From the NCBI GenBank assembly GCA_003556835.1, contig PWQG01000041.1, positions 1 to 7,000 of the forward strand: a stretch of 7,000 nt of DNA, in the 5' to 3' direction. Numbering within the stretch: position 1 is the stretch's first letter; the number at the start of each line of letters is the position of its first letter. Below are positions 1-6,709 of the stretch, one piece after another. A program made the translations under genes and the position numbers. This DNA comes from Gammaproteobacteria bacterium (GTDB lineage: Bacteria; Pseudomonadota; Gammaproteobacteria; Pseudomonadales; Pseudohongiellaceae). The notes under the pieces were generated by a model. That model made no database searches, was not told the origin of the DNA, and saw only the letters and a program-made list of their open reading frames with translations.

Positions 1-793
1 AGTGATCGAGCCACTGGTGGGGCAGGGCAAGCTGCCGACCGCCCGAAAACTCCGCGCGTCGCTCAATTCCGCCTTCCAGGTGGCCTTGCAGTCGGCCTTC
101 TGCGCCCAGTCGTCCGAGTTGCGGCACTTTGGCGTGACGGGCAACCCGGTCGGCCACATCAGGACGGTGGAAGGGGGGCAGAAGCTACCGGACCGGGTGC
201 TATCGGTAGCGGAGCTGAGAGCGCTCTGGGACCATCTCAGTCAAATGGCCGGGCCGCAAGGCTCAGTCCTTCGGTTCTACCTGCTGACTGGTGCACAACG
301 ACTGGAGCAGCTTCTGAGAGCGACTCGCGAAGACCTCACTGAAGAAGGCCTGGTGCTTTGGGATCAGAAAGGGCGGCGTCAGGAGCCCCGGCTCCACCTG
401 GTGCCACTGATTGCGCCGGCCCGGCTTGCCTTGGCTGCGATGACCTGCCGTGGACCACACGCGGTCAGTACCGACGGCGGACGGACCGGCCTGCATTCCT
501 CAACGATCTGGCGGTACGTCACCGGTGTTGCCGATGAGCTGTTGAATCAAGGCCGGATCCACGCCCGGTTCAGTCCTGCCGACCTGCGACGAACCGTGGA
601 AACTCGGCTGGCAGCACTGAAGGTCCCTCCGGAGGTCCGAGCCCACCTGCAAAGCCATGGACTTGAAGGCATCCAGGCCCGCCACTATGACCGGCACACC
701 TATCTCGATGAAAAGCGCGACGCGCTAGCGCAGCTATTTGGACTAATGAGCGAGCGGGGGGTGACGGGTCTGCGCCATCGATCGCACTCCTGA
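1..793 (+). CDS. Tyrosine recombinase / phage-type integrase (P4-like), 5' truncated by window edge
   Basis: This is the C-terminal part of a site-specific tyrosine recombinase, the type that integrates and excises phages and genomic islands. Numbering from the GTG at position 2, the first ~65 residues look like the end of the helical core-binding domain and the rest is the catalytic domain. Visible active-site residues are Arg100 (TGAQRLE), a candidate beta-hairpin Lys123 (WDQKG), Arg196 (DLRRT), His219 (LQSHG) and the nucleophile Tyr229 (RHYDRH). The His normally three residues before the second Arg is Ala193 here (PADLRRT). About 263 residues are present, while P4-like integrases usually have about 400, so the GTG is almost certainly internal and the gene continues to the left. 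It faces a small minus-strand gene across a 70-bp gap. No tRNA or attachment site is visible nearby. The family call is firm; activity cannot be judged. Confidence 0.93.
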   Translation, partial: VIEPLVGQGKLPTARKLRASLNSAFQVALQSAFCAQSSELRHFGVTGNPVGHIRTVEGGQKLPDRVLSVAELRALWDHLSQMAGPQGSVLRFYLLTGAQRLEQLLRATREDLTEEGLVLWDQKGRRQEPRLHLVPLIAPARLALAAMTCRGPHAVSTDGGRTGLHSSTIWRYVTGVADELLNQGRIHARFSPADLRRTVETRLAALKVPPEVRAHLQSHGLEGIQARHYDRHTYLDEKRDALAQLFGLMSERGVTGLRHRSHS

Positions 794-796
794 TGG

Positions 797-835
797 CCAG
801 ACGTTGCCCGTACGATCGCTCCCAGCGGCAACTGG
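797..835. terminator. Possible shared hairpin between convergent genes
   Basis: GTTGCC (803-808) pairs with GGCAAC (827-832). CCA (797-799) and TGG (833-835) extend the stem past a small bulge. It lies in the 70-bp gap between the integrase stop and the stop of the convergent minus-strand gene, where a bidirectional terminator would be expected. No T-run follows on either strand, so a Rho-independent terminator is only suggested. Confidence 0.3.
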
Positions 836-863
836 TGTCAGCCGACCTGCAGTGAGAACGTGC

Positions 864-1067
864 TCAAGTCACGCTGGCCAGGCAGTGATGGAGCCGCTTT
901 TCTGTTCGCTCTATCACTGTCTGCAAGTGCGAATCAGGTGCGGTTCGATTCTGCGTGCGCTTGGCCATCAGCCTAGCCTCGGCCCTTTCCTTCAGGAGGT
1001 TCAGAGCCATGACCAGATCCACCAGCTCATCGAAGCTTAACTCCTCTATGGTTCTGCGATGATTCAT
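864..1067 (-). CDS. Small helical protein of unknown function (67 aa)
   Basis: I do not recognise this gene. The chosen start is the ATG at 1067, because GGAG lies eight bases upstream of it in the minus-strand sense (within 1068-1080). The 67-residue product begins MNHRRTIEELSFDELVDLVM and is rich in Glu, Leu, Arg and Lys, with a heptad-like pattern over about residues 7-35 that suggests one long amphipathic helix or coiled coil. A basic tail follows. It has no signal peptide and no membrane segment, so it is probably cytoplasmic. The frame stays open up to 1346, but that extension is Ser/Pro/Arg-rich, has no evident RBS and reads through the inverted-repeat segment at about 1118-1437, so it is probably not coding. 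The SFDEL start followed by a helix loosely recalls the N-terminal oligomerisation region of H-NS-like proteins, but that is a guess. It converges on the integrase and may belong to the same element. Confidence 0.55.
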   Translation of the reverse strand: MNHRRTIEELSFDELVDLVMALNLLKERAEARLMAKRTQNRTAPDSHLQTVIERTEKRLHHCLASVT

Positions 1068-1144
1068 TGCATTGGCTCCGTATTGGATACCGAGATTTTC
1101 AGCCGAGAATAGCTGACGGGTCTTCGGAAACCCAATGCGGCGGC

Positions 1145-1162
1145 TTGTAGGAAATCTGCTCG
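1145..1162 (+). repeat. Left arm of 18-bp perfect inverted repeat
   Basis: TTGTAGGAAATCTGCTCG reads here on the + strand and its exact reverse complement lies at 1393-1410. A second TAGGAAA occurs shortly inside the arm (1172-1178), a possible sub-terminal repeat. The next base on either side of the 18-bp match differs between the two arms. Confidence 0.9.
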
Positions 1163-1392
1163 AAATGGCATAGGAAAGTTGGTGTGCGAGGCTGTCAGTG
1201 CGAAGTGCACTCGAAAAGATCTCCCCGCCGGTGGACGAAGCCCCGGGCTCCCCGGCCAAGGGGAATTGATCGGTATCCCTAGCAGCACAGAAGTACCGCG
1301 GAAATGTGGGCCTAGTTTCGAGTTTTGAGTGCAACGATAGCGTCACGCCGAATGCCCATGGTTCGGGTCGTAGGCGGCTTCATGGGCTGTTA

Positions 1393-1410
1393 CGAGCAGA
1401 TTTCCTACAA
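1393..1410 (-). repeat. Right arm of 18-bp perfect inverted repeat
   Basis: CGAGCAGATTTCCTACAA is the exact reverse complement of 1145-1162. A chance 18-bp perfect match within a few hundred bases is very unlikely, so the pair is real structure whatever its function. Confidence 0.9.
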
Positions 1411-1514
1411 CTGATCGAGTGAATTTCCGACGGACCGAGCGCAGTCACACCGGTATCGTGGGGTCGCGCAGTCGGGAAATACCAGGGCAAGCCGAACAAG
1501 GCAGCGCCATCACA

Positions 1515-1539
1515 GGCAGGCATGTTGCATGCCATTGCC
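1515..1539. promoter_or_regulatory. Inverted repeat upstream of the protease gene
   Basis: GGCATG (1519-1524) and CATGCC (1528-1533) form a perfect 6-3-6 inverted repeat. GGCA (1515-1518) and TGCC (1536-1539) extend it across a two-base bulge. It lies about 105-130 bases before the protease start, where an operator or a leader hairpin could sit. I see no clear -35/-10 pair around it, so a regulatory role is only possible. Confidence 0.25.
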
Positions 1540-1633
1540 CCGTGAATCCGGCTTCAAACTTGGGCGATGCACCCAACGCAACATCCGCGCAGACCAGGCA
1601 ATGATGAGCCTATCGTGGCGGGACTTACTGGAA

Positions 1634-1639
1634 AAGGAG
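1634..1639 (+). promoter_or_regulatory. Ribosome binding site fixing the protease start
   Basis: AAGGAG lies six bases before the ATG at 1646. It selects that ATG over the in-frame ATG at 1529, whose 39-residue extension would bury the lipoprotein signal peptide. Confidence 0.85.
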
Positions 1640-1645
1640 AAGACC

Positions 1646-4600
1646 ATGGTTGCCAAAACCCAATTATTCCATTCAGGCTCTGTTGTCTCCGGTATTACCG
1701 CGCTTGTATTGGTGCTAAGCCTGCCGGGTTGCACATTGGATTCTGTCAGGGACTCAGATTCGTCAACGCCATCGGCAGAAGTTGATTCGGAAATCGCCGC
1801 CCTTGTGACTATGGCTACTTTGGGGCCAGACCGCATTGTGGAACCGGGCGCTTTTGTCAGCATCGAGCTTCGGCTCCCGTTCGACTATGCGAAAATTCGC
1901 GACGGATTCTCGGTGCAGTGGCAACTCGAGCAGCGACCTATCGCCAGTGAAGGAGTTGTTCTGGGGGAAGCGAACGAAATCGAGTTGAGAACCGACGTGC
2001 CAGGGCGTTACGCCGTGCTTGCCACGGTAACTAATTCAGCCACTGGTAGTCGACACCAATTCCGTACCAATGTAGTTGCCGATACTCCACGTAGCGGTGG
2101 TGTACGTCTGTTTGGTGATGCCAGTGAACGCCTGATCGACACGACCTTTGATTGGGTGCCAGACGTTGGTTTCGACCGTGACGCAATCAGCACTGAGGCT
2201 CGATCAGGTACTCGGGTGTTACGCAACGAGATTGACATTGAGTTTCATGAAGACGCTGTGCTGGGGCAGGTCAATGCGGTCCTTGAGGACATCGAAGGCG
2301 GCGTAATCGCAATGCTGCGCCGCAGCTCCGATCTCATGGTGCGCATCCCTGATCCAGGTAGTCTGGACGCGCTGAATAGAATTCTGGAACGAATCGAAAG
2401 GATGGACGGAGTGCTAGCCGCTGACGCCAACATCCTGCTCGAATCCGGAGCCCTTCCCGGCAATATCTCGCCTGGCAGCGGGGCTGACATGATACGGATC
2501 CAGCACCATCTCGCGGTGCGCGGCCACGGCGCTTGGAACATGCGCGACGGCCTGCCGGGCAGCATCATTGACCGTCCCTTGGTGCTAATCGCCGATTTCT
2601 ACGGCGACGGGATGCCAGATAACGACTATGCCTCGCTGCATCATCCGGACAACTACGAGAGCTTCCCGCTCTCCGGCGATGACTCCGGTTGCGATGAAGA
2701 CGCGAGCTGCCGCCACGGTTATCACGTGCTCGGGATCATGCAGGGGCTTTACGATGCCGACCCCGGGGGTGGTGACCGCGCCCAGATCACCGGCCTGTAT
2801 CCGGAGTCACTACGTGTGGCGTCGCTGGACTTGTCGCGGAAAAACTCCACCGGACACACGCGCCGATCTATCGTCAGCTCACTTAATGCCATCGTTGACG
2901 CTGATAGTAATGCCCGGATTGTCGTCAATACCAGTATTTTCAGTATCGACGCCAGCGAGAGCTTTATAAACAGACAGGCGCGGCGCTATCGCAATGCCAT
3001 CAGGGACAACAACCTCGAACATCGGGTCGTCCATGCGACCATCGCCGGTAATGCACAGGTCGATGACGATGGCAACATCATTACTTGGCCCGCGCGCCTA
3101 AGCAGCGGTTATGCTTATGCCACGCTGGGCGAGATTACCAAGCTTGGCTTCAGTTCAGGGAAGCCGCTGGACAACATCCTTGTCGTCGAGAACCGTGTCG
3201 TCGATACCAGCGGTGCCCGTCCAGTGCCCGGTTGCCTTTCCAACAGCTCGCTGCACAGCGGCAACATCTCCGGTATCGGCACCGGCGTCTGGTCGTTCGG
3301 TCGGATAGTCAAGAACGACGACGATGACACCATTGGGCAGGACGGGAAGGAAGCCAGCAGTGCCGGTGGCACGTCGATGGCATCACCGCAAGTCGCCGCT
3401 CTGGCGGCGCTGGTCTGGTCGTTTGATGACAGTCTCACCGGGCCTGAGCTGGTCGATCGGCTGATCGATTCTGGTCGCATGGATACGGCCAGCGGTTGCA
3501 ACACCACCCCGCAGCCGGTGATCGATGCACTGAATGCCCTGCGCTCGGGCGGTGGGCAGAACGCACGCCGGACCCTGCTCGACGTGGCCACGGGCACCGG
3601 TTTTCCCGGCAGCGACGGCGTGTTCGACGAGCAGGACATCCAGCAGTTGCTGACCAGTTGGGAGAATGCCGGCACCAGTCTGGCGTACGGCCGTCACGAC
3701 ATCAATGCCGATGGAGTCACCGACGGCGCTCCGGAATCCACCCGCACCGGACGCGTTGATCTCGATGGCGACGGCATCCTCGACAGCGATCTCACGCTGG
3801 ACCTCGAAGGCTACGAGCACAGCTTCAATGAATATGCCGTGACCGATCTTGATGTTCTCTGCTTCGGGGCCTGGGAGCCCGGTCTATACCAGGGCAGCGA
3901 GTGGGAGCGGAACCGGCTGCTGGGTCAGCCCTGTGGCATCGTCGATATCACCATCACCGACCCGCCGGAGGGGGCAACGTATACCATTGGTGACAATGTC
4001 GAAGTCCGCGCCGAGGTGACCATCAACAGCCAGCACTCGGGGGATATCACGCTGCACACCGGGGGCGAGCAGGTCGATGAGCGCACCAACTGGCAACACA
4101 ATTTCACCCTGCCCGTGACGCTCGATACCCGGCGCGTCTGCGTTGACGATCCCGAGGTCACCATCCGCTTCGCGGACAATGACAGCGGCCTGATGGCCGA
4201 GGACAGTGTCGGGCTCAACATGCAGGATGCCCAGTTCGGCGTGCATATCTTCGGTCCCAGGCCGCGTTACGTGCCGCTCGATATGCAGGGTATCGAGGAT
4301 GTGACCCTGCGGGGTCGGCTGCAGGACCCCACCTGTAACGATCCGCTCAGCAAACGGCTCGATCACGACGAACTGGCCTGGCATGACCCCCAGGGCAATC
4401 CGGTGCCTGCGTCCGGGCCGCAGCTTCGTGGCGAAGAAGTCACGCTGGATTCCGCCAGCTACCTCGACGACGGCGACGGCGGCTACCAGTCCCGTTATGT
4501 GGTGCTCCACGATGAAGTCGGCGGCAGCCACACCGATCAGGTCCAGCTGATTCCGTGCACCTCCAGCTTCGGCCAGGAGCAGCCGGCACCGGCGCTGCCG

Positions 4601-5296
4601 TCGGGGTACACCGAGTGTCCGACGGGTGCCGTGATCGGCCGCCTGTTCGACAATTTCTTGTCGACCTTTGGCGTTGATTCCGTGCGGGAACTCAACCGTC
4701 AGATCGCAATCGCCCTCCATGGCATTCCGCGCTACCGGGACCTGCTGGATGAGCCCTGCGATCCGACTCACTGCGATCCGGTTCCGCCGTACTTCCCGGC
4801 AGATCGCGCCGCAACGCTGGAGTCACTGGCCGAGTGGGGGTATACCGAGACGGCCCGCGGTTACCTCGGACAGTTCGGTAACGCACTGGACCAGTCAACC
4901 GACATCGATTCTGCGCGGACCGGTGTTGGTGCGGTGATGCACAAGGCAAGCGGAAGTCTGAGGGAAATGAGCGATTTTGACCGGGCTCTGCTGCTGACAG
5001 CGTACAGCATCATTCAGGGCACGCTGGATTACTTCGACCCCCACGGGGCTGCTGGCATCAACGGCTGGAGCGGCCTAATGCCGGAAGCGCAGCTCAGGAC
5101 CTTCCTGCAAAGAGGGGACGTTGTGGCTCCGGTGCGTGGCGCTCTTGATGGATACCTCACCGCCATCGATGGCAGCCGTTTCGGCTCGAACGATTTCAGC
5201 GAGGAGGCACTTGACGCCGCTGAATACGGTGCTGTCCTCGGCGCGGTGGAAGTCCACCTCGGTTTCCGCGAAGACGACAGAATCCCAACTAGATAG
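1646..5296 (+). CDS. Secreted lipoprotein subtilisin-family (S8) serine peptidase with dockerin-like and Ig-like domains, 1216 aa
   Basis: This is a large extracytoplasmic serine endopeptidase, probably anchored to the membrane by lipid. The ATG at 1646 has an AAGGAG site and is followed at once by a signal peptide ending in the lipobox LPGC, with Cys29 as lipidation site. The next residue is Thr, not Asp, which favours the outer membrane. Domains by residue: Ig/PKD-like ~55-145; prodomain resembling the fervidolysin/I9 type ~194-265 (the NEIDIEF stretch through the DGVLAADAN stretch); S8 catalytic domain ~285-620 with Asp317 (IADFYGDG), His357 (RHGYHVLGIM), oxyanion Asn469 (IAGN) and Ser577 (GGTSMASP); dockerin-like Asp-rich loops at ~656-664, 685-696 and 705-716; Ig-like domains ~766-860 and ~864-970; a helical C-terminal domain ~985-1216 of unknown type with a close Cys pair (EPCDPTHCDP). 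All catalytic residues are present, but the Asp motif is FYG where DTG/DSG is usual. It is monocistronic. The S8 call is firm; the substrate is unknown. Confidence 0.95.
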   Translation: MVAKTQLFHSGSVVSGITALVLVLSLPGCTLDSVRDSDSSTPSAEVDSEIAALVTMATLGPDRIVEPGAFVSIELRLPFDYAKIRDGFSVQWQLEQRPIASEGVVLGEANEIELRTDVPGRYAVLATVTNSATGSRHQFRTNVVADTPRSGGVRLFGDASERLIDTTFDWVPDVGFDRDAISTEARSGTRVLRNEIDIEFHEDAVLGQVNAVLEDIEGGVIAMLRRSSDLMVRIPDPGSLDALNRILERIERMDGVLAADANILLESGALPGNISPGSGADMIRIQHHLAVRGHGAWNMRDGLPGSIIDRPLVLIADFYGDGMPDNDYASLHHPDNYESFPLSGDDSGCDEDASCRHGYHVLGIMQGLYDADPGGGDRAQITGLYPESLRVASLDLSRKNSTGHTRRSIVSSLNAIVDADSNARIVVNTSIFSIDASESFINRQARRYRNAIRDNNLEHRVVHATIAGNAQVDDDGNIITWPARLSSGYAYATLGEITKLGFSSGKPLDNILVVENRVVDTSGARPVPGCLSNSSLHSGNISGIGTGVWSFGRIVKNDDDDTIGQDGKEASSAGGTSMASPQVAALAALVWSFDDSLTGPELVDRLIDSGRMDTASGCNTTPQPVIDALNALRSGGGQNARRTLLDVATGTGFPGSDGVFDEQDIQQLLTSWENAGTSLAYGRHDINADGVTDGAPESTRTGRVDLDGDGILDSDLTLDLEGYEHSFNEYAVTDLDVLCFGAWEPGLYQGSEWERNRLLGQPCGIVDITITDPPEGATYTIGDNVEVRAEVTINSQHSGDITLHTGGEQVDERTNWQHNFTLPVTLDTRRVCVDDPEVTIRFADNDSGLMAEDSVGLNMQDAQFGVHIFGPRPRYVPLDMQGIEDVTLRGRLQDPTCNDPLSKRLDHDELAWHDPQGNPVPASGPQLRGEEVTLDSASYLDDGDGGYQSRYVVLHDEVGGSHTDQVQLIPCTSSFGQEQPAPALPSGYTECPTGAVIGRLFDNFLSTFGVDSVRELNRQIAIALHGIPRYRDLLDEPCDPTHCDPVPPYFPADRAATLESLAEWGYTETARGYLGQFGNALDQSTDIDSARTGVGAVMHKASGSLREMSDFDRALLLTAYSIIQGTLDYFDPHGAAGINGWSGLMPEAQLRTFLQRGDVVAPVRGALDGYLTAIDGSRFGSNDFSEEALDAAEYGAVLGAVEVHLGFREDDRIPTR

Positions 5297-5586
5297 ATTG
5301 CTGTTGTGCTTCGGCACATTGCGGGACGAGAACGAGGATGAGCGTCGACATGGGATCACTACGGCGCGCCGCACGGAGCACAAGATCATATTTTTTCGAG
5401 TGCTTCCACGTTGAGGTTGCGACCAGTACCCAAGTGGTGCCCGCGATGTGCCTGAGTCCGGCGACCGATAGCTTTAGCGCGGACTCACCATAACGGAAGG
5501 CACAGAACGCTTCATCCACGACATACGATTATGCGCATGAATTCGGCCTTCCACGACGAGATGATTGATCCCATGCACAGTCCACC
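5297..5586. other. Non-coding gap downstream of the protease
   Basis: I see no convincing gene here. The minus-strand frame 5289-5519 (76 codons) and a 51-codon plus-strand frame from the ATG at 5339 have no properly spaced RBS and no recognisable motif. An 8-bp perfect inverted repeat, TGAGTCCG (5453-5460) with CGGACTCA (5480-5487), can form a hairpin with a 19-base loop. It has no T-run and lies about 155 bases after the protease stop, so it is a poor terminator candidate. Confidence 0.5.
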
Positions 5587-5988
5587 ATCCGATTAGCGCA
5601 TCTGGCGGAGCTTGGAGTCTTCCTGGACGAGCACAACGGCATCGACATTGACAGCCAAGGCCGCCAGAATGTGGTCGTCAACGGTTATCAGCTTGAGCGA
5701 AAAGTCCTGACCGGCGTTGGGGTGGTCAAGGTGTGGTTACTCAGACCCGAGGCCGGTCTGGCCGGGCTGTTGCTTCCGCTCACTGATCTTGCCGCCGTGC
5801 CTGAAGAAGCCCCGCTACCTTGAAGCCGTGCTGCTCTGGCTATGCCTGAAGGGGGAGGAGCGACCAATGACATTAACGAGGCACTAGCCGCGCTGTCATC
5901 TGCCTCGGTGCGAGGGTTGTCACCAGCCACTGTCAGCCGGTTGAAGTCAGTGTGGCAGAAACACTACAAGGCCTTCTGCCAACGCGAC
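5587..5988 (+). pseudogene. IS256/Mutator-family transposase fragment with two compensating frameshifts
   Basis: Three consecutive stretches in alternating frames match, in the right order, the N-terminal third of IS256-type (Mutator) transposases. Stretch one (about 5587-5733) includes FLDEHNGIDIDSQGRQ and VVNGYQLERKVLTGVG, matching the usual 'RNGYLPERxxxTGIG' region. Stretch two (about 5735-5850, shifted +1) includes FRSLILPPCLKKPRYLEAVL and LLWLCLKG, matching 'FRSxLLPPYLRRSKSLExxLPWLYLKG'. Stretch three returns to the first frame at a G-rich run near 5850 and includes NDINEALAALSSASVRGLSP and ATVSRLKSVWQKHYKAFCQR, the usual 'GLSxxTxxRLKxxWxxEYxxWxxRDL' block. Similarity stops after CQRD at 5988, before the part carrying the catalytic DDE residues. 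An earlier piece in another frame (5531-5593, NSAFHDEMIDPMHS) may be a decayed start. It cannot encode an active transposase. Confidence 0.82.
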
Positions 5989-6134
5989 TGGCTCTTGATT
6001 CACTGCATTGAATGGTTCGTATGGCTGTAGACCAATAGCATTCAATCTTCCCTCGAATGTTCCTCGTGCAAGGGTTAATGGTGGACCATTGCAGTGCAGC
6101 CGCTCGCGGTGACCAAAGGACCTCCAGGAGCTCT

Positions 6135-6168
6135 GGTGCCCGGTTGAGTTCGACGCGGTGCCCGGTTG
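6135..6168 (+). repeat. 12-bp direct repeat, two copies
   Basis: GGTGCCCGGTTG occurs at 6135-6146 and again at 6157-6168, with ten bases between the copies. The cause is unknown; it may be a short local duplication. Confidence 0.7.
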
Positions 6169-6377
6169 CGTTACCTACGGCTACATTCTGTTTAACCATG
6201 CTGACGGCCGATACGAGGTAGATAGCATGTGTCATGGCAGAAACAGCTTCGGCCTTGAAATCAACCTTGTAGCGGAGATTGTATATTGACTTTTGCTCAC
6301 TAGTGTATCTTTCTCAAAGCGCATTTTTTAATAGCGATGACTGTTCAGGGCAGCCGCATCTCGTGACGCAGTATCCT

Positions 6378-6496
6378 GGAAGTGTCACGGCCGTAACAAA
6401 TATACCCGCTGATCCTGAGCCGAAACTGTGGTATATACCGAGAGATAAGCAATTGGAGATCGGAACCCGGGAAGTGTCAGGCCTCGGAATATTCCG
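6378..6496. repeat. Imperfect direct repeat plus palindrome cluster
   Basis: GGAAGTGTCACGGCC (6378-6392) recurs as GGAAGTGTCAGGCC (6470-6483), 92 bases downstream. The second copy is followed at once by the perfect 12-bp palindrome CGGAATATTCCG (6485-6496). Further TTCC/GGAA motifs follow to about 6530. Such clusters occur at ends of some insertion sequences of the IS21 type, but no IS gene is visible, so the origin is unresolved. Confidence 0.45.
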
Positions 6497-6709
6497 GATA
6501 GCTGTGTACACCCGGTTCCAGAAATTCGGGGTGACTTTCTAACCGGCCAGCTTTTCCCAAATGAATCTTCGGTGACTGGGTTTGCCAAGGCTTCGTTTGA
6601 TTTACCAAACAGTTTGGAGTTAAAGCGTGTTCGTGATGACTGCGTCTTTCAGGACCGGTTTCAATGCTGATTTGCTGGTTTGATAATCTCCAGACTGAAT
6701 GGTTGCTCT

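Larger units (their letters stand above)
1118..1437. mobile_element. MITE-like or deleted IS segment bounded by inverted repeats
   Basis: An 18-bp perfect inverted repeat (1145-1162 and 1393-1410) bounds about 230 bp. Outside it, TCGGAAA (1124-1130) mirrors TTTCCGA (1424-1430) at nearly the same distance (14 versus 13 bases), and the outermost GGTC (1119-1122) mirrors GACC (1433-1436). This gives imperfect arms of about 45 bp. The interior has no convincing ORF. The size and symmetry fit a non-autonomous transposable element or an internally deleted insertion sequence. The outermost bases loosely resemble ISL3-type ends, from memory only. No target-site duplication is obvious, so the outer limits are approximate and the mobile-element reading is inference. 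Confidence 0.5.
5989..6709. other. Gene-poor region, AT-rich to the right, with short repeats and palindromes
   Basis: I found no gene I can support. Open frames here (minus 5933-6235, plus 6279-6542, minus 6314-6511 and 6385-6588) lack recognisable domains and properly spaced RBSs. Structure seen: AATGGT/ACCATT around a two-base centre (6077-6090); a 12-bp direct repeat GGTGCCCGGTTG (6135-6146 and 6157-6168, period 22); a near direct repeat of GGAAGTGTCA followed by (C)GGCC (6378-6392 and 6470-6483); the perfect palindrome CGGAATATTCCG (6485-6496); and CCAAAC/GTTTGG around one base (6605-6617). Base composition becomes AT-richer from about 6250, so a sequence junction may lie near there. Confidence 0.5.

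Noticed and set aside
942..958. GGTTCGATTC, resembling a tRNA T-arm
   Set aside because: The flanking bases do not form a T-stem or acceptor stem, and the site lies inside the small minus-strand gene.
864..1346. 160-residue minus-strand open frame as a full gene
   Set aside because: Its first 93 codons cross the inverted-repeat segment, have no evident RBS and look non-coding. Only 864-1067 has an RBS and protein-like composition.
1529..1645. N-terminal extension of the protease from the ATG at 1529
   Set aside because: It would place 39 residues before the lipoprotein signal peptide. The ATG at 1646 has AAGGAG at good spacing and gives a normal signal and lipobox.
3884..4771. 295-residue minus-strand open frame opposite the protease
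   Set aside because: It is antisense to well-supported Ig-like domains in GC-rich DNA, with no RBS or domain of its own.
5842..6030. 62-residue plus-strand frame as an independent small protein
   Set aside because: Its first ~49 residues are a piece of the IS256-type transposase relic. The tail after CQRD is read-through into unrelated DNA.
5933..6235. 100-residue minus-strand frame
   Set aside because: It overlaps the transposase relic on the opposite strand and has no recognisable motif.
6279..6542. 87-residue plus-strand frame and its minus-strand overlaps
   Set aside because: It starts at TTG with no usable RBS spacing, has no motif, and lies over short repeats and palindromes.
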